Shown: positions 11,883 through 24,600 of the stretch, one piece after another | Layout: each line of letters begins with the position of its first letter | How positions within the stretch are numbered: the stretch's first letter is position 1 | Assembly: GCA_016758965.1 (NCBI GenBank) | Contig: JAEPRB010000010.1 | Span: 124,001 to 188,000, forward strand | Direction: 5' to 3' | Source: Circinella minor | Lineage: Eukaryota; Mucoromycota; Mucoromycetes; Mucorales; Lichtheimiaceae | Length of the DNA: 64,000 nucleotides | Program-made: the position numbers and the translations under genes | Notes under the pieces: model-generated | What the model was told of the DNA's origin: nothing | Database searches by the model: none | The model's input: only the letters and a program-made list of their open reading frames with translations

Positions 11883-13155
11883 TTAGTCTTCATCTTCGTC
11901 ATCATCATCTTCATCGTCATCGTCATCATCTTCATCGTCATCATCTTCATCGTCGTCATTATCATCATCACCTTCTTCATCATCTTCGTCGTCGCCTTCT
12001 TCATCATCTTCGTCATTATCACCTTCGTCATTATCACCTTCTTCGTCATCTTCATCATCTTTATCGTCACCTTCTTCATTATCTTCGTCGTCGCCTTCTT
12101 CATCATCTTCGTCGTCGCCTTCTTCATCATCTTCGTCGTCGCCTTCTTCGTCTTCTTCATCGTCGCCCCCTTCGTCTTTTTCATCGTCGCCCTCTTCGTC
12201 TTCGCTTCCTTCGTCTTCTTCGTCATCATCTTCTTCGTAATCCGTTTCTTGTTTTTCTCTTTTATCTTTTTTATCGGAGTCATCATCATCATCATTGCTA
12301 CTATCACTATCATCGCTGAGCTTACCAGCGCCGCCACCTAGAACAGCCCATTTCTTGACTTGACTAGTAACATAATTTTGAACGGTACAATCCTTCTGTT
12401 CAACAGATACTTTTTCAGGTATACCATTTTCCATTGCTTTATACGAATCATATTTTAAAACAAAGAAATCAAGTTGACATCCGTCAAAACTCCATCCTTC
12501 ATCGTCCACACGAACACAGCCATTATGAGCCTTTCCACCGGGAAGTTTAAACCCATCCAATTCCTTAATATAAAGAGTTGTTCCACGATCCAAATCATTA
12601 GCGGCAACACTGACCCAGGGATCCAATGCGACATCATCATCCTCACCTAGAAGAGAAAAAAATCATAAAAATGAGATAGAACAAAAAAAAAAGTTATTAT
12701 TATTATTATTAGTCAACGTTATTCTATCTATTATAATAACCTTTCTATAGAAATATATTAAAAAAAAATATTTTCTAGAATTACTCTATATTCATTTTTA
12801 ATGCACTTACCAATACCGAAAGGATCTTTTTTACGATCGACTGTCATAAATTCATCTTTCCCACTATCCAAGTTGACCATTTGACCATCTTTTAATAGAC
12901 CAGTGCCTTCCATTTGAAATTTCTATTATAGTTTTTTTTTTTAAAATAAAAAGTATATTCTTTTTAATAAACAATTACTTGCATCTTATGTTGTTGAATA
13001 AAAAGAAAAAAAAAGAAACTTACTTCATATGTAGCTTCAGATACTTTAGCAATTGTTTTTCCACTGGATGATCTCAATTCTTTTGTCTTTGGCCCAGTAA
13101 GTGATACAGAATTACCATCATTATCCTCATCCTTGTCACCTTCTTTAGGAATCCA

Positions 13156-13197
<42 letters not shown>

Positions 13198-13380
13198 GTT
13201 AAATGTGTCCAAAATGTATAAATTTCAGATAGAATCAAACAATAAAGTTATTTACTGAGTTAATGTAGCATGTTTGTAACAACTCTTAAGACCACGTTTC
13301 TCAAGTGGTTCTAATGGCGCAGCCATTGTAACAAGAGATGTTATAGAAAACATCAATGCAATTGCTAAAGAGAGTTTCAT
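11883..13380 (-). CDS. Secreted double-psi beta-barrel (3D/RlpA-like) protein with acidic tail
   Basis: Four exons on the minus strand (13380-13256, 13159-13024, 12922-12811, 12646-11883) give 378 residues in one frame. Residues 1-20 are a typical signal peptide (MKLSLAIALMFSITSLVTMA), followed by a Lys-Arg at 25-26 that looks like a Kex2 processing site. The central part contains DPWVSVAANDLDRGTTLYI, FKLPGGKAHNGCVRVDDEGW and SFDGCQLDFFVL. This matches the 3D/double-psi beta-barrel fold (RlpA, barwin and expansin relatives) with its DxW and GC-V-D motifs. Such fungal proteins are usually wall-associated. The last 85 or so residues are nearly all Asp and Glu, encoded by GAT/GAA/GAC repeats, which is odd for a secreted enzyme and could bind cations or coat a basic surface. 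Fold assignment is from motifs and is fairly sure; activity is unknown. Confidence 0.82.
13164..13196. repeat. 33-base A homopolymer in intron 1
   Basis: An uninterrupted A run on the plus strand lies just inside the 3' splice site of the first intron of the secreted barrel protein gene. On the transcript it is a 33-base poly-U directly before ACAG, an extreme polypyrimidine tract. Its length is prone to sequencing error. Confidence 0.85.
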
Positions 13381-14549
13381 GATTGATATCTTTTGTTTTT
13401 TGTTGTTGTTATAGTATTTTTTTTTGTTGTTGTTTCAGTAATATAGAATGTATATGCGTCTATGCAAAGATTGTAATGGGGCGAGATTCCTGCTCGGTAT
13501 GGTTGTTTTTTTTTAAAAAAAAAAAGTTGATTTATGATACAGCGATCAACGCAAAAGAAAATGAATGTGTAGGGGGGGTAGATCGGACTACTGTAACCTG
13601 ACAGTCTAAAGAAAAGAATAATGAAATTTAAAGTGAAAAATAGTAACCCTATTTATATGATTTTTTTTTATTTAGTTTATTTCTGCTCAAAGAGGGAGGG
13701 GGGTTGGTGGTAAGAAGTCTGTTTTTTTTGCCACTTTAAAAAAAAAAAGATAAGAAAAGGATAATTGTAAATAATAATTATTTAACTTACATGGAAGACA
13801 TTTCATTTGCTTGCATATAAAATAATTGAAAAAAGAGAAAAAAAAATATAGGTACGCGTGTCTGAAATAATATGAATAATAATAAGGTCATTATTATTAT
13901 TTGATTACGTATTTTTCTTTTTCTTTTTTCTTTTTTTACGAGAAGTATAACTCCCTAATTACTAAGTCTTAACTCAACTCCCTTATAGAAAAAAAAATTA
14001 GATACATACCTATTCTTTAATGTAAATATATTTACGTATTATAAAAAAGAAGCTTTGTAACTATATCTCTTTTTTTTATTAGTAACCGTATCATCAAATA
14101 GAAAAAGAAAATAATAACAATAACTTTCATCAACAAGATTTAAAGCATATAAAAATTGATGAATGCAAGTTTCTTTATTTTACATAAAAAGACCCAATTG
14201 TTGGAAACTTTCCTGAATAATCTATTAGATGCATAAAAATGTGTTTGATGTTATTAAACTCAGTTTTTTTTTTAACCAATATGTTTTTCTGTTTTTATTA
14301 TAAACAGTGAATAATTTAAAAGATCATCCCTATATATTCTGACCATTTGTCGTGCAAAAAATAATAATAATAATAATAATAGGGGGGTGGATTTAAAAGG
14401 AAATTGAGGAGGACTTTCGATATAATGATATTTTTCTAGAAAAGTAAATATTATCAACTCACACAACCATCCTTGTTCGGAAATACACCAATTCTGGTAA
14501 TTAAAATTGTGGCAAAAAAAAAAAAATAACTCAATACAACTACTCGAAG
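13381..14549. other. Upstream intergenic region, no gene seen
   Basis: AT-rich with many homopolymers; a (TAA)n run lies at about 14362-14381. The first few hundred bases should hold the promoter of the secreted barrel protein gene. I see no clear motif. Confidence 0.5.
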
Positions 14550-16600
14550 GCAAGGAATCTGGATTCGCACGACTTTATATTCGTGATACTAAATCACAAA
14601 TCCAAATAAGGAATGGTCTTTTTGATGGATTAAGCACTAAGACCTTGCGTCCTTTACAGATAATAATGAATCGTGATTCAACCTGATCGCATTTTTGCCT
14701 GGCCATTATAAACCATAGTTCTGTTGGAGCATATCGTAATGTAGTTATTACACGTTGTGGTGGTGGATTAATGCGTATCAATGAGTTTCATCCTTTATAC
14801 GATTCTATTCATTATGTGTTTATTTTCAAGGATGTGTTGCACCATTGCCCAATAATCATCCAAATAATATTTGTAAGAACAAATTTGTCTTTTCTTTATA
14901 TATATATGCTATAAAACTAATACATACTATTTTACAATTTGATTTATAATTAACAAATATTTTTAATAATAATTCTGATGCTGAGGATGATGATGATGAT
15001 GATGGTCATACAACACCTATGCGCTATTATGCATATTTACTTCACAATCGTGATAACTACTATATTGTATACTACCAGCGCTTATTTCACCAATTTGTTG
15101 TTGATGTGTGGGTTAAAGTAGAACAGCATCGTCTTGAATATATTTGTAGAAGCCAAACATCACTTCGTGCTGAAAATGTTGGACGGTTTGGTTGATGCTA
15201 TTAATGGTGAAATTGCTCAAAATGTTGAAAGGTCTGTTCTTCTTCCTTCCACATTTATTGGTGGTCCCAGAGATATGAATAGCAGATACCAAGATTCTAT
15301 GGCCATTGTACGATGCTTTTCGAAACCAGACCTCTTTATCACTTTTACCTGCAATCCCTAATGGGTTGAAATTACCCGTGAATTAAAACCTGGTCAGAGA
15401 GCTCTTGATCGTCCTGATTTAACTGTGAGAGTTTTCCAAAGGTATGATGATTGTTACGTATTCGTTTATTTGAAAGTTTACTTGTCTTGGAAAGCTTCCT
15501 GAATATAAATCTTCGAACCTTTTTTATACTTCTTTGTTATTTTGTTGAAAAACAAGTCATTCATTGATTTAATTATTTTCAAGCTCTTTGTATTTATATA
15601 TAAGTATTTGTTGACGTTGATTTTTACTTTTTTCTCTATGCAGCTTAATTCATTGATGGATGACTTAACTAAGAAACGTGTACTTGGAACATGTATGACA
15701 CATATCAGTGTTGTGAAGCAACAGAAACAGAGACTTACGCATTGTCATATTCTTTTGATCTCATCCTCTGATTGCAAACCCTCAGGTCCTAGCGATTATG
15801 ATAACATCGTCTCAGCCGAAATACCTGACCCTGATCGTCACCCTGGTGCATATACCACTGTTACTAGAAATATGATGTGGTCCGGCTTATCCCGATTCAC
15901 CTTGCATGGTAAACGGCTGCTGTTCCAAGCATTATCCAAAAACATTTACCCAGGAAACTACTGAAGCTGAAGTAGGTGGTTATTCAATATAGCGACAAAA
16001 GTGTACAATAGTTTGATTGAACGTAGCAAGAATTTAAGAAAGCACGATTATATATCCAATAATTCTATCTAATGATGACAGAACAGTAGATGTACGAAGA
16101 GGTAGTGAAACAGAGTTGCACTCAATAATACCTGACTGGTGCCCCACAATCTTTACTTGACAACAAAATATGATTTTCATATAAATATTGAGATATACAA
16201 TAATGTCCATGCTGTCAAATATCTCTATAAGTACGTATGCAAAGAACATGATTGTGCGTTAATATCTATGCGTCGTCACTGGAATAATGATAGTTCTACT
16301 ATTGCTACTGATACTGTTGACAATGATGATGATGAAGATGAGATTGATGAAACAACCTTATATCAAGATGCTCGGTATCTATCTGCATCGGAGTCCTTTT
16401 GGCGTTTGTTTGGCTTCTCATTACACTCAAGAGCACCCTTTGTGTAATCATTATCTATCCATTTACCTGGGAAAAAAGGCGTGTATTATCGCCCAAATCA
16501 AACTGTATAACACGTAATTGAAAGTGCAGAACAAAAACTCTCAACCCCGGAGGTATACTTTGAATTAAATCGGTATGCAATTTTGTTTGATTAGTATACA
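14550..16600 (+). pseudogene. Helitron Rep (helicase-like N-terminal) relic
   Basis: Broken frames along 2 kb match the N-terminal Helitron helicase-like region in order: ARLYIRDTKSQIQIRNGLFD, VITRCGGGLMRINEFHPLYD, MRYYAYLLHNRDNYY, then VDVWVKVEQHRLEYICRSQ, LPSTFIGGPRDMNSRYQDSM, KPDLFITFTCNP (stop where Lys is expected before W), LMDDLTKKRVLGTC, RLTHCHILLI, DNIVSAEIPDPDRHPGAYTT, VKYLYKYVCKEHD, DARYLSASESFWRLFGF and finally IHLPGKKGVYYRP. THCHILL is the HxH metal-binding site of the rolling-circle Rep nuclease. Stops and frameshifts occur throughout, and an intron-like gap follows VRVFQR. The C-terminal SF1 helicase is absent: recognisable sequence ends near 16600, shortly before the TIR element at 16832. 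The element is dead. Confidence 0.88.
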
Positions 16601-17871
16601 CCTCTTTTATGACTCAAACTTTGGCGCAGCGATAATAAATGAATAAAAAGTGTTTTTTATTTATACTATTTTCTGAATAATGTTTGAATTTTTGTGCGAT
16701 TATATTAAAAGCTACGTACATTGCCATATATGAGCAAGTTACAGTATGATAGAAGTTTTATATTACCACAAGAAAAGGTACATAGATACTAACAAATAAA
16801 GCTAATAATTATTTTGAAGTATATCTTTTTTGTTAGGGTAGTGCTACCTGTGCGATTTTTTTCTCGCGAGTTTTCAACTGTAGTGGTACAGCGCCAACAG
16901 CCATAGCCAATCTTCTTGTGATATTAACAGTACGACTTCTCTTACTAAACATACTTCATTAAGATTCTATACGTACAATTTTTTTTCTATATATAATAGC
17001 TCCTTATGAATGATATTCGTTTTATTTAATTTTGCATACTTGAAACCATTATAATAAAATGGATTATATAAAATATATCAATTTTTACTGCTCATTAGTA
17101 TCAATTTGCTCGAATATTAACACGAAAAAGAGGTTATACTTTTGGATTATATGCGTTTTTTTTAAAAAAAAAATACAAGTGCTTATCTGTGCGATTTTTT
17201 TTTTTTACTTCTGAATGGCATTGTAACAATTTATTTGATAATTTAAAAACTAGTCTATTAAAATATATAATATAAAGATGTATTGAAGATCACTGGTTCT
17301 TGATATCAGCTTGCTCAAATATTATTCACAAAAAACAGATAATATTCTTGGATTGTTTGATTAAAATGGCTTTATTGGTAGTATGGTGCAATTTTTTATT
17401 TTTTAAAAAAAATTTACAAGTGCTTATCCGTGCGATTTTTTTTTGTCTGAGCGTAAAATATGAGAAGAAGCTGTGCGATTTTTTTTTCACTTCTGAATGG
17501 CGTTACTAACAGTTTATATTTGATAGTATAAGAACTAGTCTACTAAAATATATAATATAAAAATGTATTGGTTATCAGTACCAATGTGTTCAAATATTAT
17601 ACACAAAAGAAAGGAGGTAATCGTCTTGAATTATTCCATTTAAAATAGCTTTATTTTGGTGCAATTTTTCTTACTCGCTGGTTCGTTAATTATCTACTAA
17701 TAACAATAAAACTTAACAAAATTAAAGCATCAATTTATTTGATATTTTGATATTGTTTTCTTGATTTTATCAACGATAATAACATGGTTTCAATATAGCA
17801 ATTAATATATTATCTTCATAGTATTGGGCATTTTTCAAACTACTTCAGAAAACAGTTTCATCATTTTGTAG

Positions 17872-18240
17872 GTATGAGGTACATAAAGTAGCACATATAG
17901 AGACTCTTGAAATCAATGAATCAGATGCTGTTTTAAGCCCTCTTATAGGCAGCTGTGGAGGATCTTGCAAGTGTCACGGTTATTCTTTCACAGTACCCAT
18001 GTCATATATCCAACAACGATTAATTCGTGAAGATATGAAAGAAGCTCTACGAGACAGAAAGCTGAATGAATTCGACATGATGAAGATGGAACATGCAGCG
18101 GACGAAAAACTCTTAGAGTATGCACGATGATTACGAATGAAAAAAAGTCGTGTATGGGTAAAAATATGTATCCAGAAAATTAACAAGAATAGCTTCATTC
18201 AATTCTTTACTTGGTATAATAATAATAACGACTTGATATT
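17872..18240 (+). pseudogene. Short coding-like segment in the element core, copy 1
   Basis: After a plausible 3' splice site at 17872 an open frame reads YEVHKVAHIETLEINESDA, CKCHGYSFTVPMSYIQQRLI, then EALRDRKLNEFDMMKMEHAA, interrupted by a TGA at 18128. I recognise no domain. It is the only protein-like sequence in this copy of the core and could be the remains of a cargo gene or a captured exon. Confidence 0.35.
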
Positions 18241-18839
18241 TGTTATTTTTCCATCTCTATATTTTCTTTTTACTAAAACATAATTTTCTTTCTTCCTATA
18301 TATATTTATCTCTTCTTATATTATCATTACCATTATTACATATAAATACTTAATATTCCCATCTGCTTAACTTTCTTTTGTTTTTCTTTCTATCGTCCAT
18401 TTTTATATTTCCTTCATAGTACTTTTTACATTGCCCAAATATATCAACAATTCTCTTATTAAAAAGTAATTACAAATAGATCCATTCAACTTATTGCTTT
18501 ATATAGTTTTGTCTTGAAGCATCACACTATAAGAGATATGAAAAATATTAAGTTCTCAGAAGAAAAATCGCACGGATAAGCACTTATATTTTTTTTAAAG
18601 AAAAAAATTGCACCAAAATAAAGCTATTCTAAATGGAATAATTCAAGACGATTACCTCCTTTCTTTTGTGTATAATATTTGAACACGTTGGTACTGATAA
18701 CTAATACATATTTATATTATATATTTTAGTAGACTAGTTCTTATACTATCAAATATAAACTGTTAGTAATGCCATTCAGAAGTGAAAAAAAAAATCGCAC
18801 AGCTTCTTCTCATATTTTACGCTCAGACAAAAAAAAAAC

Positions 18840-18844
18840 NNNNN
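18840..18844. other. Assembly gap (5 N)
   Basis: Five N bases mark a join between contigs inside the palindromic element. Sequence left of the gap ends in the right arm; sequence right of it restarts inside the left arm, so the join probably duplicates the core artificially or links two alleles. Confidence 0.95.
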
Positions 18845-19151
18845 AACATAAAAATGTATTGGTTATCAGTACCAACGTGTTCAAATATTATACACAAAAG
18901 AAAGGAGGTAATCGTCTTGAATTATTCCATTTAGAATAGCTTTATTTTGGTGCAATTTTTTCTTACTCGCTGGTTCGTTAATTATCTACTAATAACAATA
19001 AAACTTAACAAAATTAAAGCATCAATTTATTTGATATTTTGATATTGTTTTCTTGATTTTATTAACGATAATAACATGGTTTCAATATAGCAATTAATAT
19101 ATTATCTTCATAGTATTGGGCATTTTTCAAACTACTTCAGAAAACAGTTTC

Positions 19152-19574
19152 ATCATTTTGTAGGTATGAGGTACATAAAGTAGCACATATAGAGACTCTT
19201 GAAATCAATGAATCAGATGCTGCTTTAAGCCCTCTCTTATGGGCAGCTGTAGAGGATCTTGCAAGTGTCACAGTTATTCTTTCACAGTACCCATGTCATA
19301 TATCCAACAACGATTAATTCGTGAAGATATGAAAGAAGCTCTACGAGACGGAAAGCTGAATGAATTCGACATGATGAAGATGGAACATGCAGCGGACGAA
19401 AAACTCTTACAGTATGCACGATTATTACGAATGATAAAAAGTCGTGTATGGGCAAAAATATGTATCCAGAAAATTAACAAGAATAGCTTCATTCAATTCT
19501 TTACTTGGTATAATAATAATCCCGACTTGATTGTTCTTTTTCCATCTCTATATTTTCTTTTTACGTACTAAAAC
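19152..19574 (+). CDS. Short coding-like segment in the element core, copy 2
   Basis: A near-identical copy of the frame at 17872, here open for 110 residues from 19239: CKCHSYSFTVPMSYIQQRLI, EALRDGKLNEFDMMKMEHAA and LRMIKSRVWAKICIQKINKN, without the TGA of copy 1. Upstream, a 2 bp insertion relative to copy 1 shifts YEVHKVAHIETLEINESDA into another frame (SPLLWAAVEDLASV). Function unknown and coding status doubtful. Confidence 0.3.
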
Positions 19575-20766
19575 ATAATTTTCTTTCTTCGTATATATAT
19601 TTATATCTTCTTATATTGTCATTATCATTATTACATATAATGATATAAATACTTAATATTCCTATCTGCTTAACTTTCTTTTGTTTTTCTTTCTATCGTC
19701 CATTTTTATATTTCCTTCAGAGTACTTTTTACATCGCCCAAGTATATCAGCAATTTTCTTATTAAAAAGTAATTACAAATGGATCTATTCAACTTATTGC
19801 TTTATATAGTTTTGTCTTGAAGCATCACACTATAAGAGATATGAAAATTATTAAGTTCTTAAAAGAAAAATCGCACGGATACGTAAGCACTTAAATTTTT
19901 TTTAAAGAAAAAATTGCACCAAAATAAAGCTATTCTAAATGGAATAATTCAAGACGATTACCTCCTTTCTTTTGTGTATAATATTTGAACACGTTGGTAC
20001 TGATAACCAATACATTTTTATATTATATATTTTAGTAGACTAGTTCTTATACCATCAAATATAAACTGTTAGTAATGCCATTCAGAAGTGAAAAAAAAAT
20101 CGCACAGCTTCTTCTCATATTTTACGCTCAGACAAAAAAAAAATCGCACGGATAAGCACTTGTAATGTTTTTAAAAAAATAAAAAATCGCACCATAGTAC
20201 CAATAAAGCCATTTTAATCAAACAATCCAAGAATATTATCAGTTTTTTGTGGATAATATTTGAGCAAGCTGATATCAAGAACCAGTGATAATCAATACAT
20301 ATTTATATTATATATTTTAATAGATTAGTTTTTAAATTAACAAATAAATTGTTGCACTGCCATTCAAAAGTAAAAAAAAAAAAATTGCACGGGTAAGCAC
20401 TTGTATTTTTTTTTTTAAAAAAAAACGCATATAATCCAAAAGTATAACCTCTTTTTTGTGTTAATATTCGAGCAAATTGATACTACTAATGAGCAGTAAA
20501 AATTGATATATTTTATATAATATATTTTATTATAATGGTTTCAAGTGTGCAAAATTAAATAAAGCGAATATCATTCATAAGGAGTTATTATAGAAAAAAA
20601 ATTGTATAGAATCTTAATGAAGTATGTTTAGTAAGAGAAGTCGTACTGCTACTATCACAAGAGGATTGGCTATGGCTGTTGGCGCTGTACCACTACACTT
20701 GAAAACCCGCGAGAAAAAAATCGCACCGCTAAGAAAAAAAAATCGTACAGGTAGCACTACCCTAAC

Positions 20767-21654
20767 TTAATTAGCGCAGAAAAAAATGTTCATTTATCTT
20801 ACATACGTATAATAATGTGAGTAAGACATTCAACGACACCATTGACTTTGATAGATAATATGAACTATGTATGTTTACCTAATGATCAAACTCGATGATG
20901 ATTTAATATCGTATTAACATACCCCTAGATTCATATATTACATAATAGGACTTAACATATAGTAATTGTACTTTGTTTTATGACTATCATTACATATCAT
21001 AAGAAAATTCAATACTCAATAGAAATTATTTGTGGAAAATTATTATAAGAATGTAAATGTTCTTGTTAAAGACGAAGAACAAAAAGTCTACTCTACGTAC
21101 TCAAAGTACACGGGAAAACCATACAGCATGAAAGCAAACATGTGTCTACCTTAATTGATCAGGGGGAGTGGTTTATTTTATATTAATCTGTCTTCTATCT
21201 TTACTTTTCATTATGGTCGATATACTATTATTTACGTATTATATTCTTTTTCGCAAGTGGTAAACGTAAATGTGATAATGGGTTATTATACATTGTATAT
21301 CAAGAAGTTGTCAATAAAAAAAAATCGTATAGTTCATATGGGTTCATCTATTTATTCTAAACATATATAACGTTTATTTTAAAGATATGAAGTTTAAAAA
21401 TACTTTTCCCAATACTTTATCACTAATGACAAAAAAAAATACATATTATATTAACTTCTGTTGATATTAAACCTTTTGTAGGTTACCATGCAAAACAAGT
21501 ACACTGCGGAAACAGCAATTCCGTTCCGCAGTTGCGGCCATGTGGCTTATAACAATTCGATCTGAATAAAAATGAAACTAGAAAACACGCAGATAACTCT
21601 TTCGTCTCGTCCCCAACAACTTTTTTTGAAGTTAGAAACTCCAATAGATTCAAC
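20767..21654. other. Intergenic region upstream of the eIF5B gene
   Basis: No gene is visible in the first 700 bp. The last 170 bp before the eIF5B start codon are less AT-rich (TGCGGAAACAGCAATTCCG at about 21506) and probably contain its promoter and 5' leader. Confidence 0.5.
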
Positions 21655-24600
21655 ATGGCTAAAAAGAAAGGCTCCAAGCAAAAGAAAAACGACGACTATT
21701 GGTAAGTTTTTTTTTTTTCATGGTACCATAATGATTTTGAAATTTATATAAAAAATCCTTTGCTTAAATTAACATGCGTAAACCTACAATTTAAAATAAT
21801 ATCTATACTATAGGGACGAAGAGTTTGAACAAGATGCCGCTGCTGCTCAACCTGAAGAGGATGCTGAAGCTTTAGAATCCCGTGCAAAGAACTTTGATGC
21901 TGCAGCTAATCTTGATGGCGATGAAGACGATGGGTAAGAAAATAATAATAATTACTATTGCTTTTTTGTTGTTGTTTGGGTTACTAAATACATGGAATAT
22001 GTAATTGAAAATAGGCTGATGGCCATGGTTAGCAAAGCAGCCAAGAGCAAAGCTAAAAAGAATAAAAAGAAAAATAAGCAGCCTGAACCTGAATACGAAG
22101 AGGATTTCGCTGCTCCAGTAGAAGAAGACGTTGAACCCGAACCTACTCCACAACCAACAAAGAAGGGTAAGAAAAACAAAAAGAATAAGCAACCTGAGCC
22201 CGAATACGCTGAAGATTTTGATGATTTACTTGACGACGACGAAGCACCTATCGAAGAAGAGGAAGTACCTGCACCACAATCTTCAAAGAAGGGTAAAAAG
22301 AATAAAAAAAATAAACAACCCGAACCTGAATACGCAGAAGATTTCTTAAGTGAAGAAGAACAGGAAGCTGCTGCTCCTGCTGCTGCTTCTGCTTCTGAGG
22401 AAGATGAATTTGATGATGATTGGTCGAATGATGCTAAGAAGAACAACAAAAAGAATAAGAAGAAACAACAGGAAGAAGAGCCAGCATCTGAAGAACCTAA
22501 ACGTATCTTGTCCAAAAAGGAAAAGGAACGTTTAAAGAAGGAACGTCAAAAGGAAGCTAAGCGCTTGGCCAATTTGGAAAAGAAAAAGCAAGAACCTACC
22601 AAGAAATCTGAACCAGCAAAGGCTGAAACTGAGCAAAAGAAGGGATCAGAACCTGTATCTGCACCAACTCCTCCACCTGCTGCCGCGCCTGGTGGTAAGA
22701 AAGGTAAAAAGGGACCTGCTGGTGTTGCTGCTTTGCGTGTATGTATTGTATTTTTCTATAATTTACGAACATTTCGGATGAAGATGAGAGTATAAATGCT
22801 AATTTTCCCGAATATATAGAAAATGTTGGAAGCTCAAAAGATCGCCGAAGAAGAAGCTAAACGTAAGGAAGAAGAAGAGCGTAAGCGAATTGAAGAGGAG
22901 GAACGATTAGCCGCTGAGGAAGAAGAACGTAGAGCTGAACAAAAGCGTATCAAGAAAGAAAAGGAAGCGGTAAATATTAATTGTTTAGTTGATCGTATGA
23001 ACGCTTTTCTTTATACATACATACTTATTGATAACATGTACATTAGGCCAAAAAAGAGCAATTGCGTAAGGATGGCAAACTCTTGACAAAGGCACAAAAG
23101 GAGGCACAACGTAGGGCACAACTTCGTCACGAACAAATGCTGGCATCTGGCCAAGTTCAAGTTGCTGCTCTTCATGGTGATGGAAGTCAAGGTGAAGCTG
23201 GTCAAAAGAAAAAGCCCGTTTACACTGTAAAGAAGAAGAAGAAACCCAACAAAGAAGAAATTGAACGCAAGAAGCGTGAAGAAGAAGAGAAAAAACGACA
23301 AGAAGAAGAAGAAGCACGAAAGAAAAAGGAGGAAGAGGAAGCAGCTAAGAAGAAACAAGAACCTGAAGAAGAATGTAATTTATTTTTTGGTTGTCGTCAT
23401 TATTTTTGTGTTGTCATAAAAAATCGGGTACTAATTAATCTTTATAATAGCTGATGACGATGATTGGGAAAAGGCTGCTGATACTACTGATGAAGAAGAT
23501 GCTGGTAAATCTGATGAAAAGGTCAAGGATGATTGGGAAGATTCTTCTGAAGATGAGGAAGAAAAGGCTTCTGCAAAGAAGGAGGCCGCACCTGCAAAGA
23601 AGGAGGCCAAGAATGATGAAAGTGATTCTGAAGACTCGGATGAAAGTTGGGATAGCGATGAAGATAGTTCTGATGAAGAATTATCACCCGCTCAACGTGA
23701 AGAGTTGCGACGAAAGGAAGAAGCCGCTGCTCGTCGTGTCCAAAGACAAAAGGATGCCATGGCAGCTCGTTCCAAGGATGACCTTAGATCTCCTATTTGC
23801 TGTATTCTTGGTCACGTCGATACTGGTAATTTTTTTTGCATGATTTTAAAATTGATGACATCAAACTTAATACTAACTTATTTTGATTATTTTAGGTAAA
23901 ACCAAACTTCTTGACAAGATTCGTCAAACCAATGTTCAAGAAGGCGAAGCTGGTGGTATTACCCAACAAATTGGTGCTACTTATTTCCCTGCTGATGCCA
24001 TTCGTGAAAAGACTGCTGTTTTGGGTAAGGATCGCGTTGAAGAAGTCAAGGTTCCAGGTTTGCTTGTCATTGATACACCAGGTCACGAGTCTTTCACCAA
24101 CTTGAGAAGCAGAGGTAGTTCGTTGTGTAACATTGCTATTCTTGTCGTCGATATTATGCACGGTCTCGAACAACAAACTCTTGAATCCATTCGTTTATTG
24201 CGTGATCGTCGTACACCATTTATTGTCGCATTGAATAAGATTGATCGTCTTTTCCAATGGAATCCAATTCCCAACAATTCGTTCCAAGCATCCTTGGCTA
24301 AACAAAAGAAGTCTGTTCGACAAGAATTCGAAACCCGTTTGGAAAAGACCATGTTGCTTTTTGCCGAACAAGGTCTTAACGCTGCTCTTTACTACAAGAA
24401 TCCCAATGTTTCCAAGTACGTTTCACTTGTTCCAACCTCTGCCGTTACTGGCGAAGGTGTTCCCGATTTGTTGAACTTGTTAATCAACTTGACCCAAACT
24501 CGTATGAGTAACCAATTGATGTATGTTACTGAACTTGAATGTACTGTTTTGGAAGTCAAGGTGATTGAAGGTCTTGGTACTACCATTGATGTTGTTCTTG

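Larger units (their letters stand above)
16832..20766. mobile_element. TIR-bounded element with palindromic arms and subterminal TGCGA repeats
   Basis: Both ends carry the same inverted terminus, GTTAGGGTAGTGCTACCTGT (16832-16851) and its reverse complement at 20747-20766. Homology continues inward for about 800 bp as long inverted arms (about 16832-17670 and 19870-20766). Each arm holds modules of the type GTGCTTATCCGTGCGATTTT, a subterminal repeat typical of transposase-binding regions. The interior is present twice in direct orientation (about 17550-18839 and 18845-20140) on either side of a 5-N gap. The parsimonious structure is one element of about 2.6 kb (arm, core of about 0.9 kb, inverted arm), with two overlapping copies or alleles joined by the assembler. 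No recognisable transposase lies inside, so it is likely non-autonomous. I see no clear target-site duplication. Superfamily unassigned. Confidence 0.75.

Noticed and set aside
11546..12341. Long open frames on both strands over the acidic repeat (Lys/Met-rich and Phe/Ile/Val-rich)
   Set aside because: They are frame shadows of the GAT/GAA repeat encoding the acidic tail; only the Asp/Glu frame joins upstream exons with a signal peptide and domain.
16832..16851. Telomere (TTAGGG) at the end of the TIR element
   Set aside because: A single TTAGGG inside the terminal repeat, not tandem; part of the GTTAGGGTAGTG terminus at both ends.
21955..22515. Ser/Phe/Leu-rich antisense frame opposite the eIF5B N-terminus
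   Set aside because: Complement of Lys/Glu-rich low-complexity codons.
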